This document shows, one piece after another, positions 28,661-36,940 of a stretch of DNA of 64,000 nt. Position numbers and translations under genes: made by a program. The stretch is from CAWAPS01 sp963783945. Its GTDB lineage: Bacteria > Actinomycetota > Acidimicrobiia > Acidimicrobiales > Palsa-688. The stretch covers positions 186,001 through 250,000 of the forward strand of contig CAWAPS010000019.1 in assembly GCA_963783945.1 (NCBI GenBank), in the 5' to 3' direction. The notes under the pieces are model-generated. The model was not told where the DNA came from and did no database searches. It saw nothing but the letters and a program-made list of their open reading frames with translations. Every line of letters begins with the position of its first letter. Positions within the stretch are counted from its first letter, which is position 1.

Positions 28661-29332
28661 ACACCGCCACGAGGTGCGACGTGATCATCCTCGTCCGCGG
28701 TAGGTGGCAACGCTCGGTGGCCCACCAGCCGCCGCGAGTGAGGGTGTACGGTGCCCGGATCCATCAAAGGCCGGAGGGCCCGCGAGGAAAGGCAAAAGCG
28801 AGTTCGGGCCGCGGGGCTCGGGAGAACGTCAGGCGGGCGCCTCCGGCCCCCCGCTGGATGCGATCAGGGCTGGCGGGGGCGAGCCCCGAATGAGCTCGCC
28901 GTCCGGCCGCTCGGGGGTGGTGGGAATGGTGCGGCTCGCCGCCCCCGGGTGCCCCACGCCCGGCCCGCGGGGCCTGGTGGCGTGGGCAGGGCGAGTGGTG
29001 CGCCTCGTCCTGCCCAACGCCGACTTTGCTCACCCCCGCCGGTGAGAGCGGCACCTGCGGGGGGCTTGAGCCGTCAGCCGTCTCCAGCGCGATTGTCGAT
29101 TCCACGGCAACTATAAGCATCTCGACATCGTCGCCGTCGAGGGCCGCTCTGATCCGAGAGAGCGCCAGGCATGGCCGCCGCAGGTCTCACCGCGAAGATG
29201 GCGAGTGTGGTCGGCCGAGGGGTAACGGGACTGACGAACGGCCACTGGCGAACGGCTGATGTCGGCCGGGCAGCCGGCGTCGATCTGTTCGCTCGAAGCC
29301 GGGGCAGCAAACCAATCAGGAGGGGGCGGGCA
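28661..29332. other. 672-bp intergenic region without a convincing gene
   Basis: Several short open frames exist, for example one starting at GTG 28751, but all become Arg/Gly/Pro-rich without hydrophobic or motif structure. No tRNA-like fold or repeat was seen. Confidence 0.5.
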
Positions 29333-29989
29333 TCACTGTGTCAGCATCGAAACCAGAGCAGCCTTCAGCGACTCGTACTGTTCCTGCGTCACTCCGCCCT
29401 CGGCGTGGACCGACTCGAGTCCCGGCAAAGCCGTCCGCACCTGATCGGCCGTCCATTTCTGCGAGAGATCCGCACCGCCCGAGATCCGGCGCAGTACCTG
29501 ATTAACCCGTTCCAGGACTTCCTCTAGCTGCTGGTTGCTGACCGGGCCAACGCCGGGCACCGGTACCGAGACATTGCCGGCACCGAGCGGCGGAGCCGGC
29601 TGGGTGGACTCCGAGCCCACCAATGGAGTGATGTTGAATGCCGCCGGGTTGGGGCCCCAGCCGGGTGGTTTGCCGGCGGGGGGCGTTGGGGCAAACCCGG
29701 GGGGCGGCGGGGCCGGGGTGAACGCCGAGGGCGGTGGGGCCGGGGTGAATCCCGCGGGCGGTGGGGCCGGGGTGAACGCCGGCGGGGGCGGGGCGGGGGT
29801 GAAACCGGGAGACGATGGGGCCGGCGCGAACCCCGCGGACGCGCCAGCAAACCCGGGATCCGGGCCGGCCGGCTGCTCGGAGAGGAAGCTCTGCAGGACC
29901 CTCAGACTTTCTTCGCGGCCTGGCATACCGACCGTGGGCGGCCCGGTTTCGGCGGCTGAGCCGTGACTCTTCTTGCGTCCAAACATCAA
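29333..29989 (-). CDS. Proline-rich repeat protein with C-terminal SHOCT domain
   Basis: A 218-aa protein. Residues about 50-125 are a low-complexity repeat of units such as GFTPAPPPPAFTPAPPP. The last 40 residues (WTADQVRTALPGLESVHAEGG onward) match the short SHOCT-type domain found at protein ends. No signal peptide or membrane helix. Probably a cytoplasmic scaffold or oligomerising protein; function unknown. Confidence 0.7.
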   Translation of the reverse strand: MMFGRKKSHGSAAETGPPTVGMPGREESLRVLQSFLSEQPAGPDPGFAGASAGFAPAPSSPGFTPAPPPPAFTPAPPPAGFTPAPPPSAFTPAPPPPGFAPTPPAGKPPGWGPNPAAFNITPLVGSESTQPAPPLGAGNVSVPVPGVGPVSNQQLEEVLERVNQVLRRISGGADLSQKWTADQVRTALPGLESVHAEGGVTQEQYESLKAALVSMLTQ

Positions 29990-30260
29990 AGGCTCCTTCC
30001 GGCGGGTCCCCCGATATTAAGTTGCGCCTTTGCTGGCCGGCCCTCAATCTGCCCGTTCGACGCCCCGGTGCCTACAGCACTTGGACCCGGCGGCCTGCGG
30101 GGTGTCAGGGCATTCGTGTGGCGCAACTACTGCGGAACCCCGCGGAACGCACCGGGCCTGCCGCCACTGCCTATTTCGGGAGCAGCCGAGGCCGTGTCCC
30201 AGCGACCGGGCGCACCGGGGGCGGCGAGGGGCGATGTATGCCAGCGGCTTCGCCCGACTC
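29990..30260. other. Intergenic region, no feature seen
   Basis: Between the SHOCT protein start and the promoter of the LexA-boxed micro-ORF I see no gene, repeat or RNA structure that I can support. Confidence 0.5.
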
Positions 30261-30289
30261 TTGACGGATCGAACACGTGTTCGTACAGT
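30261..30289 (+). promoter_or_regulatory. Promoter with LexA-type SOS box
   Basis: TTGACG (30261-30266) and TACAGT (30284-30289) are separated by 17 bp. The spacer contains CGAACACGTGTTCG (30270-30283), a perfect 14-bp palindrome that fits the Gram-positive/actinobacterial LexA consensus GAAC-N4-GTTC. The ATG of the micro-ORF is 8 bp past the -10, which suggests a leaderless transcript. LexA binding here would block RNA polymerase. Confidence 0.7.
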
Positions 30290-30297
30290 GAGCGGTC

Positions 30298-30462
30298 ATG
30301 GCAGATGACGGGACACGCGAAGACGAGGACAACCGGCTGCGATCCGAAGCGATGGCACAGGCCGTACGCCCCCTGGGTCGGGAGGTCGATCGACCGGCCG
30401 CCGGGGAGACGAGGCCGCCGACTCCTGACGAACGGACCGAGGGCGACGAAGATCGGGACTGA
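30298..30462 (+). CDS. 54-aa acidic micro-protein, putatively SOS-regulated
   Basis: An open frame of 54 codons (MADDGTREDEDNRLRSEAMA at the start, ERTEGDEDRD at the end), rich in Asp, Glu and Arg with no hydrophobic core, so probably disordered. It starts 8 bp downstream of a -10 element that carries a LexA-type box. I recognise no family. The strong promoter and box are the reason to call it; the coding evidence alone is weak. Confidence 0.5.
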   Translation: MADDGTREDEDNRLRSEAMAQAVRPLGREVDRPAAGETRPPTPDERTEGDEDRD

Positions 30463-30591
30463 CCAAGACCGGCGCCCGACCCACGCTCCCGGCGGGAGGG
30501 CCCGAGGCATCGCGGTCGCACCTCGGGGAATGAAAAGCACGCCGGCTCCGTTGCACCACGCCTCCGATGTAATCTTGTAATCCAGGAGAGT

Positions 30592-31575
30592 ATGGCAATG
30601 GTTGGTACCCTTTCCGACCCGTCGGGGCCGGACATTTCGGCGTTGGATGCGTATTCGCAGGTCGTGACCTCGCTGGCCGAGCAGCTGACACCCCGGGTCG
30701 CGGCCCTGCAAGTGGCCCGCCGGCAGAGTGATGGCAGCTTCGCCGGGGGGGCGGGCTCGGCCGTGGTCTTCACCCACGACGGCTTCCTGCTCACCAACGC
30801 CCACGTGGTCGGCTCGGCCGACGCGGGCCGGGTGGCCTTCGCCGACGGGACGGTCGTCCCCTTTCACGTCGTAGGCACCGATGCCCTTTCGGATCTGGCG
30901 GTGGTGCGCGCCGACGGGGCAACGCCTGCTCCCGTCCGGCTCGGCGAGGCGTCCCACCTGAAGGTGGGGCAGCTCGTGGTGGCGATCGGCAACCCGCTCG
31001 GGCTGGCCGGCACGGTCACGGCCGGGGTGGTGAGCGCGTTGGGCCGCTCCCTGCCCACCAGGGCCGGCAGCAACGTGCGGATCATCGACGACGTCATCCA
31101 GACCGACGCCGCGCTGAACCCCGGGAACTCCGGTGGTGCGCTCGCCATCGCCTCCGGAGAGGTCGTCGGGGTAAACACGGCGGTGGCCGGGGTCGGAGTC
31201 GGCCTGGCCATTCCGATCAATGACACCACCCGCCAGATCGTGGCCGCCCTGATGGCCGAGGGACGGGTGCGTCGGGCCTACCTGGGCCTGGCGGGCACGC
31301 CGGCCCCGCTGCCGCCCCATCTGGCCAGCCAGCGCGGCCAGAAGACGGGTCTGCGCATCGCCGAGGTCGTGGCGGGCGCCCCGGCGGCCCTGGCCGGACT
31401 GCGCGCCGGCGATCTACTGCTGAGCGCAGGCGGCGAGGCGGTGATAAGCGCTCAGGCCTTGCAGCGGCTGATGCTGGCCGACGCCATCGGCCGGCCGCTG
31501 GCCCTCACCGCGCTCCGCTCCGATGCCCTGGTCGACGTCATCGCCACTCCGGTGGAGCTGAGCGGCGAGGGCTGA
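30592..31575 (+). CDS. HtrA/DegP-like trypsin-fold protease with PDZ domain
   Basis: A 327-aa S1C-family serine protease. The triad is visible: His in LLTNAHVVGSA, Asp in DALSDLAVVRA and Ser in LNPGNSGGALAIASG. A PDZ domain follows (RVRRAYLGLAG ... IAEVVAGAPAALAGLRAGDLLLSAGG). Unlike most HtrA proteins there is no signal peptide or membrane anchor at the N-terminus, so it is predicted to be cytoplasmic unless the start is wrong. AGGAG lies just before ATG 30592. Role probably protein quality control. Confidence 0.92.
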   Translation: MAMVGTLSDPSGPDISALDAYSQVVTSLAEQLTPRVAALQVARRQSDGSFAGGAGSAVVFTHDGFLLTNAHVVGSADAGRVAFADGTVVPFHVVGTDALSDLAVVRADGATPAPVRLGEASHLKVGQLVVAIGNPLGLAGTVTAGVVSALGRSLPTRAGSNVRIIDDVIQTDAALNPGNSGGALAIASGEVVGVNTAVAGVGVGLAIPINDTTRQIVAALMAEGRVRRAYLGLAGTPAPLPPHLASQRGQKTGLRIAEVVAGAPAALAGLRAGDLLLSAGGEAVISAQALQRLMLADAIGRPLALTALRSDALVDVIATPVELSGEG

Positions 31576-31632
31576 GAGTACGGGCCGGGACCTGGTGAAG
31601 GCGGCGAAACAGCGACGCGCCGGTGCCGCGAT

Positions 31633-31965
31633 CTAGCCATCTGCGGGGACGGCCATCTCCCCGAGCAGAGACCAGTCGTCTTGAGGGACGCTCATATTGA
31701 CGATGCGCGGGGTTTCGACGAGATGAGGCGGAAGGGTTCGCTGGGCCGCCCGGAAGTGACCGGACTGGACGTGGGCGGCCCCGGCGTCGCCGTCCCGGAA
31801 CGCCTCGACCAGGACGTATTCGTTGGGATCTTCGATGCTGCGCGCCCAATCGAACCAGAGGCAGCCCGGCTCCGAGCGGGTCGCCTCGGTGAACTCCTTG
31901 ACGATCTCCGGCCATCGGTCGGCGTCGGCCGGCTGTACCTGGAATTTGGCAGTAATGAAGATCAT
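31633..31965 (-). CDS. Antibiotic biosynthesis monooxygenase (ABM/YgiN-like)
   Basis: A 110-aa ferredoxin-like-fold protein of the ABM family, which includes quinol monooxygenase YgiN and haem-degrading enzymes. Visible markers are MIFITAKFQVQPADADRW, EPGCLWFDWARSIEDPNEYVLVEAF and the C-terminal half with HLVETPRIVN. Cofactor-free oxidation of quinols or similar is the usual activity; the substrate here is unknown. It lies 29 bp downstream of the hypothetical gene on the same strand. Confidence 0.85.
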   Translation of the reverse strand: MIFITAKFQVQPADADRWPEIVKEFTEATRSEPGCLWFDWARSIEDPNEYVLVEAFRDGDAGAAHVQSGHFRAAQRTLPPHLVETPRIVNMSVPQDDWSLLGEMAVPADG

Positions 31966-31994
31966 GTAATCCTCCGTTCGGGATCTGACGGGTC

Positions 31995-32837
31995 CTAGCC
32001 GGCCGCCGGCCGAGCCCTCGGTGCAACCTGTCTGGCGTAGGCCTCTCTCGAGAGCGGATCGTCCGGCTCGAGGAGATCGGACCCCTCGCCCGGCAGCTCG
32101 GCTCGGCTTTTTCCCTCGTCGTGGACAACTAGCCGGCGGACGTAGACGGAATCGGGATGGGCCGCGAGGATGCGAACCCGACCGTCACCGCTGCCGCGAG
32201 GGCTCACCGGCACGACCGCGGCGGGCAGCCCGGCACTGTCGGTGACAAAGAGCTGGAAGTCGTCGTAACGGAAATGGTCGATGTCCACTATCGGCTTTGG
32301 ATAGTGGTGGTAGCCAGCACCCTTGGGCAGAACGCCGGTGTGCACTGCGGCGGGGAGCGGGAGCGAGGCATTGAAGATGGAATCGGTCCAGGCCCCGACC
32401 CCATCGGCATCGGTGATGGGCGTCGCGAGGACGGACCCACCGTCGTGATAACCGAGCGCTTCGTAACCGGGAACAGTCAGCGGGAACGCCGCCACCACCC
32501 GGGCGGAATACTGGCGCAAATGATCGACCTTTGCCGGGTCGGCGCAGAACTGGGCGGTCCATTCGATCCCCAAGGGCAGCTGCAGGCACATCCAGCCGGT
32601 CGTGTCCTTCACCCATACCGCTCCGCCGTGATGGTCCTCATAGGAGGGGCCGGCCAGGACCCAGTCCGCAGTGGTGGCCACGAGCTTGTTCATCAGGGTT
32701 CGGCTGCGCACGTAGGCGGGGCTGTCGGTGCGGGCCGGGTGATCGACTACGGCGATGATCCAGGGGAAATCCTCATGCTCCTGGTGGGTTGCGGGCGCTG
32801 GGGTCCCGCCGGACCCGGCTACGTCGTCTCTGGACAC
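31995..32837 (-). CDS. Conserved-looking hypothetical protein
   Basis: A protein of about 280 aa, soluble and rich in aromatic residues and histidines (PWIIAVVDHPARTDSPAYVR, GYHHYPKPIVDIDHFRYDDFQ, VRRLVVHDEGKSRAELP). I do not recognise the family. The frame is open to ATG 32882; GTG 32837 is preferred because the first 15 residues are low in structure. It is probably cotranscribed with the downstream monooxygenase gene. Its promoter region contains repeat element R1a. Confidence 0.62.
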   Translation of the reverse strand: MSRDDVAGSGGTPAPATHQEHEDFPWIIAVVDHPARTDSPAYVRSRTLMNKLVATTADWVLAGPSYEDHHGGAVWVKDTTGWMCLQLPLGIEWTAQFCADPAKVDHLRQYSARVVAAFPLTVPGYEALGYHDGGSVLATPITDADGVGAWTDSIFNASLPLPAAVHTGVLPKGAGYHHYPKPIVDIDHFRYDDFQLFVTDSAGLPAAVVPVSPRGSGDGRVRILAAHPDSVYVRRLVVHDEGKSRAELPGEGSDLLEPDDPLSREAYARQVAPRARPAAG

Positions 32838-32916
32838 CCCGTCATTATGTGCGGTATGCCGGCTTGGGCGAGCCGGAGGCACTCGTCTGCGCGCATGGTT
32901 TGTCAGTTGACCCGCT

Positions 32917-33010
32917 TAGGGCCCGCCACGAAACAACTTGACGCAGCTCTCTTGTAAACATGCATGTCGTGGCACAGGACTTGTTCCAAGTTGTTTCGTG
33001 GCGGGCCCTA
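32917..33010. repeat. Palindromic element R1, copy a (94 bp)
   Basis: The terminal inverted repeats 32917-32940 and 32987-33010 are perfect over 24 bp (start TAGGGCCCGCCACG). The 46-bp core between them is the reverse complement of the cores of copies b (50441-50536) and c (56873-56968), at high identity and without gaps. The core is asymmetric, which shows that this copy is inverted relative to the others. No coding potential. Confidence 0.85.
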
Positions 33011-33057
33011 CCGGCCGATGGGGAGCCGAAGAGCTGGCTCACCAACACGGCTGCCAG

Positions 33058-33144
33058 TTTCTCGTAGACAATTCGTGTTCTCGTAGTCAATTCCGACGAT
33101 ATACGTGCAATTCTGCACCGAGAATCCAAATTGTCGCCGAGAAA
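33058..33144. repeat. Palindromic element R2, copy B (87 bp)
   Basis: Same length and register as copies A and C. Outer arms TTTCTCGTAGACAATT and AATTGTCGCCGAGAAA, inner arms GTTCTCG and CACCGAGAA, with ATACGTGCAATTC near the centre. It lies 47 bp from R1a in the 465-bp gap between the hypothetical gene and the sigma factor. Confidence 0.75.
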
Positions 33145-33347
33145 TTCACCCCGGCATGGGGCTGGCGGCGAAAGTAGGCACGAAGACATAGGCACGACCA
33201 GAGAGGTCGCCCGTTTGCCGGCAAACCTCATGAGTCCTAATGGAGTCATGACTCAACGATTGCGAAACGGCCGATTTCTCGCTTACGCCGACAACGTATA
33301 AAGGAAAGGGGTGGGAAGCGCGGCAGAATCCGGTCCCGGACCACCGG

Positions 33348-34653
33348 TCAGCGTTTCTCTGGTTCCGGGCGGCGGACGGCCAACCGGCGGCTGGCCCGGG
33401 CCCGCGAGAGCGACAGCTGGCGCTCGCGCTCGTTCTGGGCGAGAGACGCCGCCCGCTCGAACTCCGCACCGGCGTCGTCGTGCCGCCCGAGCCGTTCGAG
33501 CAGGTCACCCCGGACGCTGTGAAGGAGGTGGTAGCGGTCGAGCGTGGCCGTCTCTACCAGCTGGTCGACCAGCTGCAGTCCCCACTGGGGCCCCCACGCC
33601 ATCGATACCGCCACCGCCCGGTTGAGCTCGACGATCGGAGAGAGGGTCCGGGCGGCGAGCTGCTCGTACAGGCCGGCGATGCGGTTCCAGTCGGTTTCTT
33701 GCGGGCGGAAGGCCCGGGCGTGGCAGGCGGCGATGGCCGCTTGCAGCGTGTAGGGACCACGCTCGGGCTGCAGCTGTTCGGCTCGAGCCAGGCCGGCGAG
33801 GCCTCGGTTGATGAGCAACCGATCCCACCTCCGCCGGTCCTGATCGAGCAGCAGGACCGGTTCGCCGGCCGGCCCTAAGCGGGCACGGAGCCTCGACGAC
33901 TGGATCTCCATCAGGGCGAGTAGCCCGTGCACTTCCGGCTCCTCGGGGGCCAGGACCGCCAGCAGCCGCCCGAGTCGTAACGCTTCGGTGCACAGCTCGG
34001 GTCGCAGCCAGTCCTGGCCGAAGGTCGCCGAGTAGCCCTCGTTGTATATGAGGTAAATGACCTCGAGAACCGAGTCGAGCCGGACCGCCCGATCTCCTCC
34101 GGTCGGGACCTCGAACGGGACGCCGGCCTTGGCGATGGTCTTCTTGGCCCGGACGATGCGCTGCGCGATGGTCGCTTCCGGCTGCAGATAGGCCCGGGCG
34201 ATCTCAGCCGTCGTCAGTCCGCCAAGCAGGCGCAGGGTGAGCGCGGCACGCGAGCGCGACCGGCAGTACCGGGTGACAGGAAACGAAGATCAGCCTCAGC
34301 CGGTCATCCTCGATCGGGTCATCTACGTCCGGTGCCGCGACGAGCGGTTCGGGGGCGGCCGGCTCCACCGCGATCCGGGCGTACTTGGCTTCGAGCGCCC
34401 GGCTGCGGCGGAACAGGTCGACAGCCTTGCGCCGGCCGACGGTCATCAACCAGGCCCCCGGATTCAGGGGTATCCCTGATTCTGGCCACTGGCGCAAGGC
34501 GTCAACCAGGGCGTCCTGGGCCAGGTCTTCGGCCCGCCCTACGTCGCCGACGTAGCGGGCCAGACCGGCGACCAGCCGGCCGAACTCTATGCGGAACACC
34601 GTCTCGATCGCGGCGGCCGAATCGGGGGCAGTCACGCCCACCGATTCAACCAC
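33348..34653 (-). CDS. ECF42-like RNA polymerase sigma factor, frameshifted
   Basis: A sigma-70 family protein of about 434 aa once a one-base shift near 34245-34262 is corrected. The first part (to about residue 130) has sigma region 2 (GDVGRAEDLAQDALVDALRQWP, GAWLMTVGRRKAVDLFRR). Region 4 follows in the other frame (LTLRLLGGLTTAEIARAYL, then IAQRIVRAKKTIAKAGVPFE), then the long helical C-terminal extension (LVLEVIYLIYNEGYS-type block, VELNRAVAVSMAWGP). This layout, and the adjacent YCII/DGPF gene upstream, are hallmarks of the ECF42 group. As read, no functional sigma factor would be made. Confidence 0.82.
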
Positions 34654-34701
34654 CGGCGCCGGCGGGGGCGAGCCCTTCGCTCCGGCCGGCCCGATGCGTC
34701 C

Positions 34702-35046
34702 CTACTCCGGGCCGAAGACGGGACGAACCCGGACCTCTCCGTGCCCGAGCACGCCGAGGAACCGCTTGGACCACTCGACCGCCTCGTCCTTGTCCCGGCA
34801 TTCCAGTAGAGCCCAACCACCGATCAGCTCCTTGGCCTCGGCGAAAGGGCCGTCCATCACGGTGTACCGGCCGTTGTCGAGACTGATCTTGGCGCCCATG
34901 GCCGTCGGACCGATCCCACCGGTTGCGACTATGACTCCCGCCTTGGTGGCCTCCTCCACGAACTTTCCCATCTTGTCCATGTCCTCGGGGCTCGAGGGTG
35001 GGATCGGAATCGACTCGTCCCCCAACGTGTAACCAAAGAACCGCAC
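34702..35046 (-). CDS. YCII-related/DGPF-domain protein
   Basis: A 114-aa protein with the YCII ferredoxin-like fold. The DGPF signature is present in YTVMDGPFAEAKELIGGWALLEC. Genes of this type almost always flank ECF42 sigma factors; this one is 48 bp upstream of the sigma gene on the same strand. The biochemical role is not settled. A full-length, intact frame contrasts with the frameshifted sigma partner. Confidence 0.88.
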   Translation of the reverse strand: MRFFGYTLGDESIPIPPSSPEDMDKMGKFVEEATKAGVIVATGGIGPTAMGAKISLDNGRYTVMDGPFAEAKELIGGWALLECRDKDEAVEWSKRFLGVLGHGEVRVRPVFGPE

Positions 35047-35241
35047 AGCATGCTCCTTCGCTCGAAGTGGGGCCGGCTGCCCTCACCCACTACTGCGTCG
35101 AACAGCAAGGGGCCGGATCGACATGGTGGGCCGATTTTTTGTCCGAGAAAGGGCGGTGGCCGGGCGTCAACCAGGGGGTCGGCGCTCACAACATGGCATG
35201 ATCGGCTCGCCAGATTTCCCGATGGGGAAGGCGAGAAAGGG

Positions 35242-35523
35242 GTGGCCGTGCTTTTCCAGACCAACTACAGGATTGTCGGAGACCGCTCGACGGAACGGGG
35301 CAAGGCATTGATGGCCCGGTTCGGCGAAAGGGGCGCGGCGCCGGGAGAGATCGCCCACTACGTGCACGCCAACGGTGACGGCGGAACGGTCATCAGCGAG
35401 AACGCCGACATCTCGGACCTCCACGACGTCGTACTGGCCTACTCGCAGTGGATGGAATTCGAGATACTCCCCATCCTGACGATAGAGGATGCGGCGCCGA
35501 ACCTCCTCAAGTACTTCGGCTGA
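35242..35523 (+). CDS. DUF3303-type small protein
   Basis: A 93-aa protein starting at GTG 35242 (or 35248) after a GAAAGGGG-type site. MLFQTNYRIVG, GEIAHYVHANGDGGTVISE and MEFEILPILTIEDA match the muconolactone-isomerase-like DUF3303 family. The frame is open further upstream but without ribosome site or family support. It is divergent from the YCII gene. Function unknown. Confidence 0.75.
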   Translation: MAVLFQTNYRIVGDRSTERGKALMARFGERGAAPGEIAHYVHANGDGGTVISENADISDLHDVVLAYSQWMEFEILPILTIEDAAPNLLKYFG

Positions 35524-35690
35524 ACCAGAGCCACCGGGCCGGGCCCCGGCTCGGGCGCTCGGCACCGGAACCGACCGGCACCGGACTCGACGTCGGGAAA
35601 CAACGGGCGGATCGGGGTGGCGCGCCATGACCGGGGCTGACGCAGCAGTCGCGGGGTGCGGCAAGATCGCGGCGTGATGCAGGATCCGGA

Positions 35691-36290
35691 ATGATGCAGG
35701 ATTCAGGTCCGCCCGTTGACCCGATCGAGCTTCTCTCCGCCTGGCTCCGAGCGGCGCGTGACGCCCGGGCTCGGCTTCCGGAAGCAGCCACCCTGGCGAC
35801 GATCACGCCCGACGGCTGGCCGTCCGCTCGCCTGGTCATCGTACGCGGCCTGGACCGCGGCCTGGTGTTCTTCACCGACCGGGAGAGCGACAAGGGCACC
35901 GATCTGGCCGCCCATCCCAGGGCCGCGGTCGTCCTGCACTGGCTGGTGCCCGAGCACCGCCAGGTAAGGGTGGTGGGAGAGGTGGAGCCGGCGGGCGACC
36001 AAGCAGCCGACGACTACTGGCACAGCCGCCGGCCAGACGCTCGTCGCAGTGCCGCGGCGTCGGTCCAGAGCCGGGTGATCTCGAGCCGGGCCGAGATCCA
36101 GGCCCGGGTCGACGACCTGGCCCGGCGCTTCCCCGACGGTACCGACCTCCCTCGACCCGACCGGTGGGGTGGGTACCGGGTCGTACCCGCCGTCGTTGAG
36201 TTCTGGCAGGAGGCGGCGGACGGCCTTCACGATCGGGTCCGCTATCAGCGCGACGGGATCGAGTGGACGGTCTCGCGGCTGGCGCCGTAG
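35691..36290 (+). CDS. pdxH: Pyridoxamine 5'-phosphate oxidase
   Basis: A 199-aa FMN-dependent oxidase making pyridoxal 5'-phosphate from PNP/PMP. Key blocks are ATLATITPDGWPSARLVIVRG, FFTDRESDKGTDLAAHPRAA, QVRVVGEVEP, and the C-terminal WGGYRVVPAVVEFWQ with HDRVRYQRDG, diagnostic of true PdxH. Full length. It lies upstream of, and convergent with, the CoA-binding and PLP-dependent MetY genes. Confidence 0.94.
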   Translation: MMQDSGPPVDPIELLSAWLRAARDARARLPEAATLATITPDGWPSARLVIVRGLDRGLVFFTDRESDKGTDLAAHPRAAVVLHWLVPEHRQVRVVGEVEPAGDQAADDYWHSRRPDARRSAAASVQSRVISSRAEIQARVDDLARRFPDGTDLPRPDRWGGYRVVPAVVEFWQEAADGLHDRVRYQRDGIEWTVSRLAP

Positions 36291-36355
36291 CGGCCGGCCG
36301 CCATTCTCGTCCCGCCGGCTCGTTGCCCGGGGGCTCCGGCCGGAACGGAACAAAG

Positions 36356-36940
36356 TCAGGAGGCAGCCGCCGCACCGGGCCGGCGGGGTCGACGCGAGCT
36401 GATGACCCCGGTGTCGAAGCCGGCCAGATGCAGCCCGCCGGCAAAGCGGGCGTGCTCGATCTTGAGGCAGCGGTTCATGACCACAGACAGGCCGGCCCGG
36501 TGGGCGATCGCTGCCGCCTCGTCGCTCCACAGGCCGAGCTGGGCCCAGAACACCCCGGCTCCCACGGCCGCCGCCTCGGCCGCCACTGCGGGTAGCTCCT
36601 CCCGCCGGCGGAACACGTCGACCAGGTCGGGCGGTTCGGGCAAAGCGGCGAGCGAAGCGAAGACGGGCTGGCCCAGGATCGTTTGCTCCCGGGGGTTGAC
36701 GAACCACACGGTGTAGTCGGTGCTCGAGCTCAGAAGGTAGGTGGCGACGAAGTAGCTGGCCCGAGAGGGGTTGGAGGAGGCGCCGACCATGGCAACGGTC
36801 CGGGTGCGCTCCAGGATGGTGAGTCGCTCGCGTGCGGATGGCGGCTGCCATTCATCTTCCCCGAGCGGAGTGACCGGCCGGCCCGCGGAGTCGAGTCTTG
36901 ACCCGACCACCCGGTCCGTCTGAGGTGCACCCTCGCTCAC
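36356..36940 (-). CDS. CoA-binding domain protein (YccU-like)
   Basis: A protein of about 194 aa with a Rossmann CoA-binding domain: VAMVGASSNPSRASYFVATYLL, YTVWFVNPREQTILGQPVF, VDVFRRREELPAV and VMNRCLKIEHARF. GTG 36940 overlaps the metY stop (GTGA), so it is coupled to metY. This pairing is common in actinobacteria, but the function of the small protein is not known. Confidence 0.88.
   Translation of the reverse strand: MSEGAPQTDRVVGSRLDSAGRPVTPLGEDEWQPPSARERLTILERTRTVAMVGASSNPSRASYFVATYLLSSSTDYTVWFVNPREQTILGQPVFASLAALPEPPDLVDVFRRREELPAVAAEAAAVGAGVFWAQLGLWSDEAAAIAHRAGLSVVMNRCLKIEHARFAGGLHLAGFDTGVISSRRPRRPGAAAAS

Noticed and set aside
28751..29116. 121-aa open frame starting GTG 28751
   Set aside because: A plausible first 20 residues but then Gly/Arg/Pro-rich sequence with no structure and no ribosome site.
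33228..33256. TGAGTC/GACTCA inverted repeat
   Set aside because: Six-base arms with no supporting context; could be chance.
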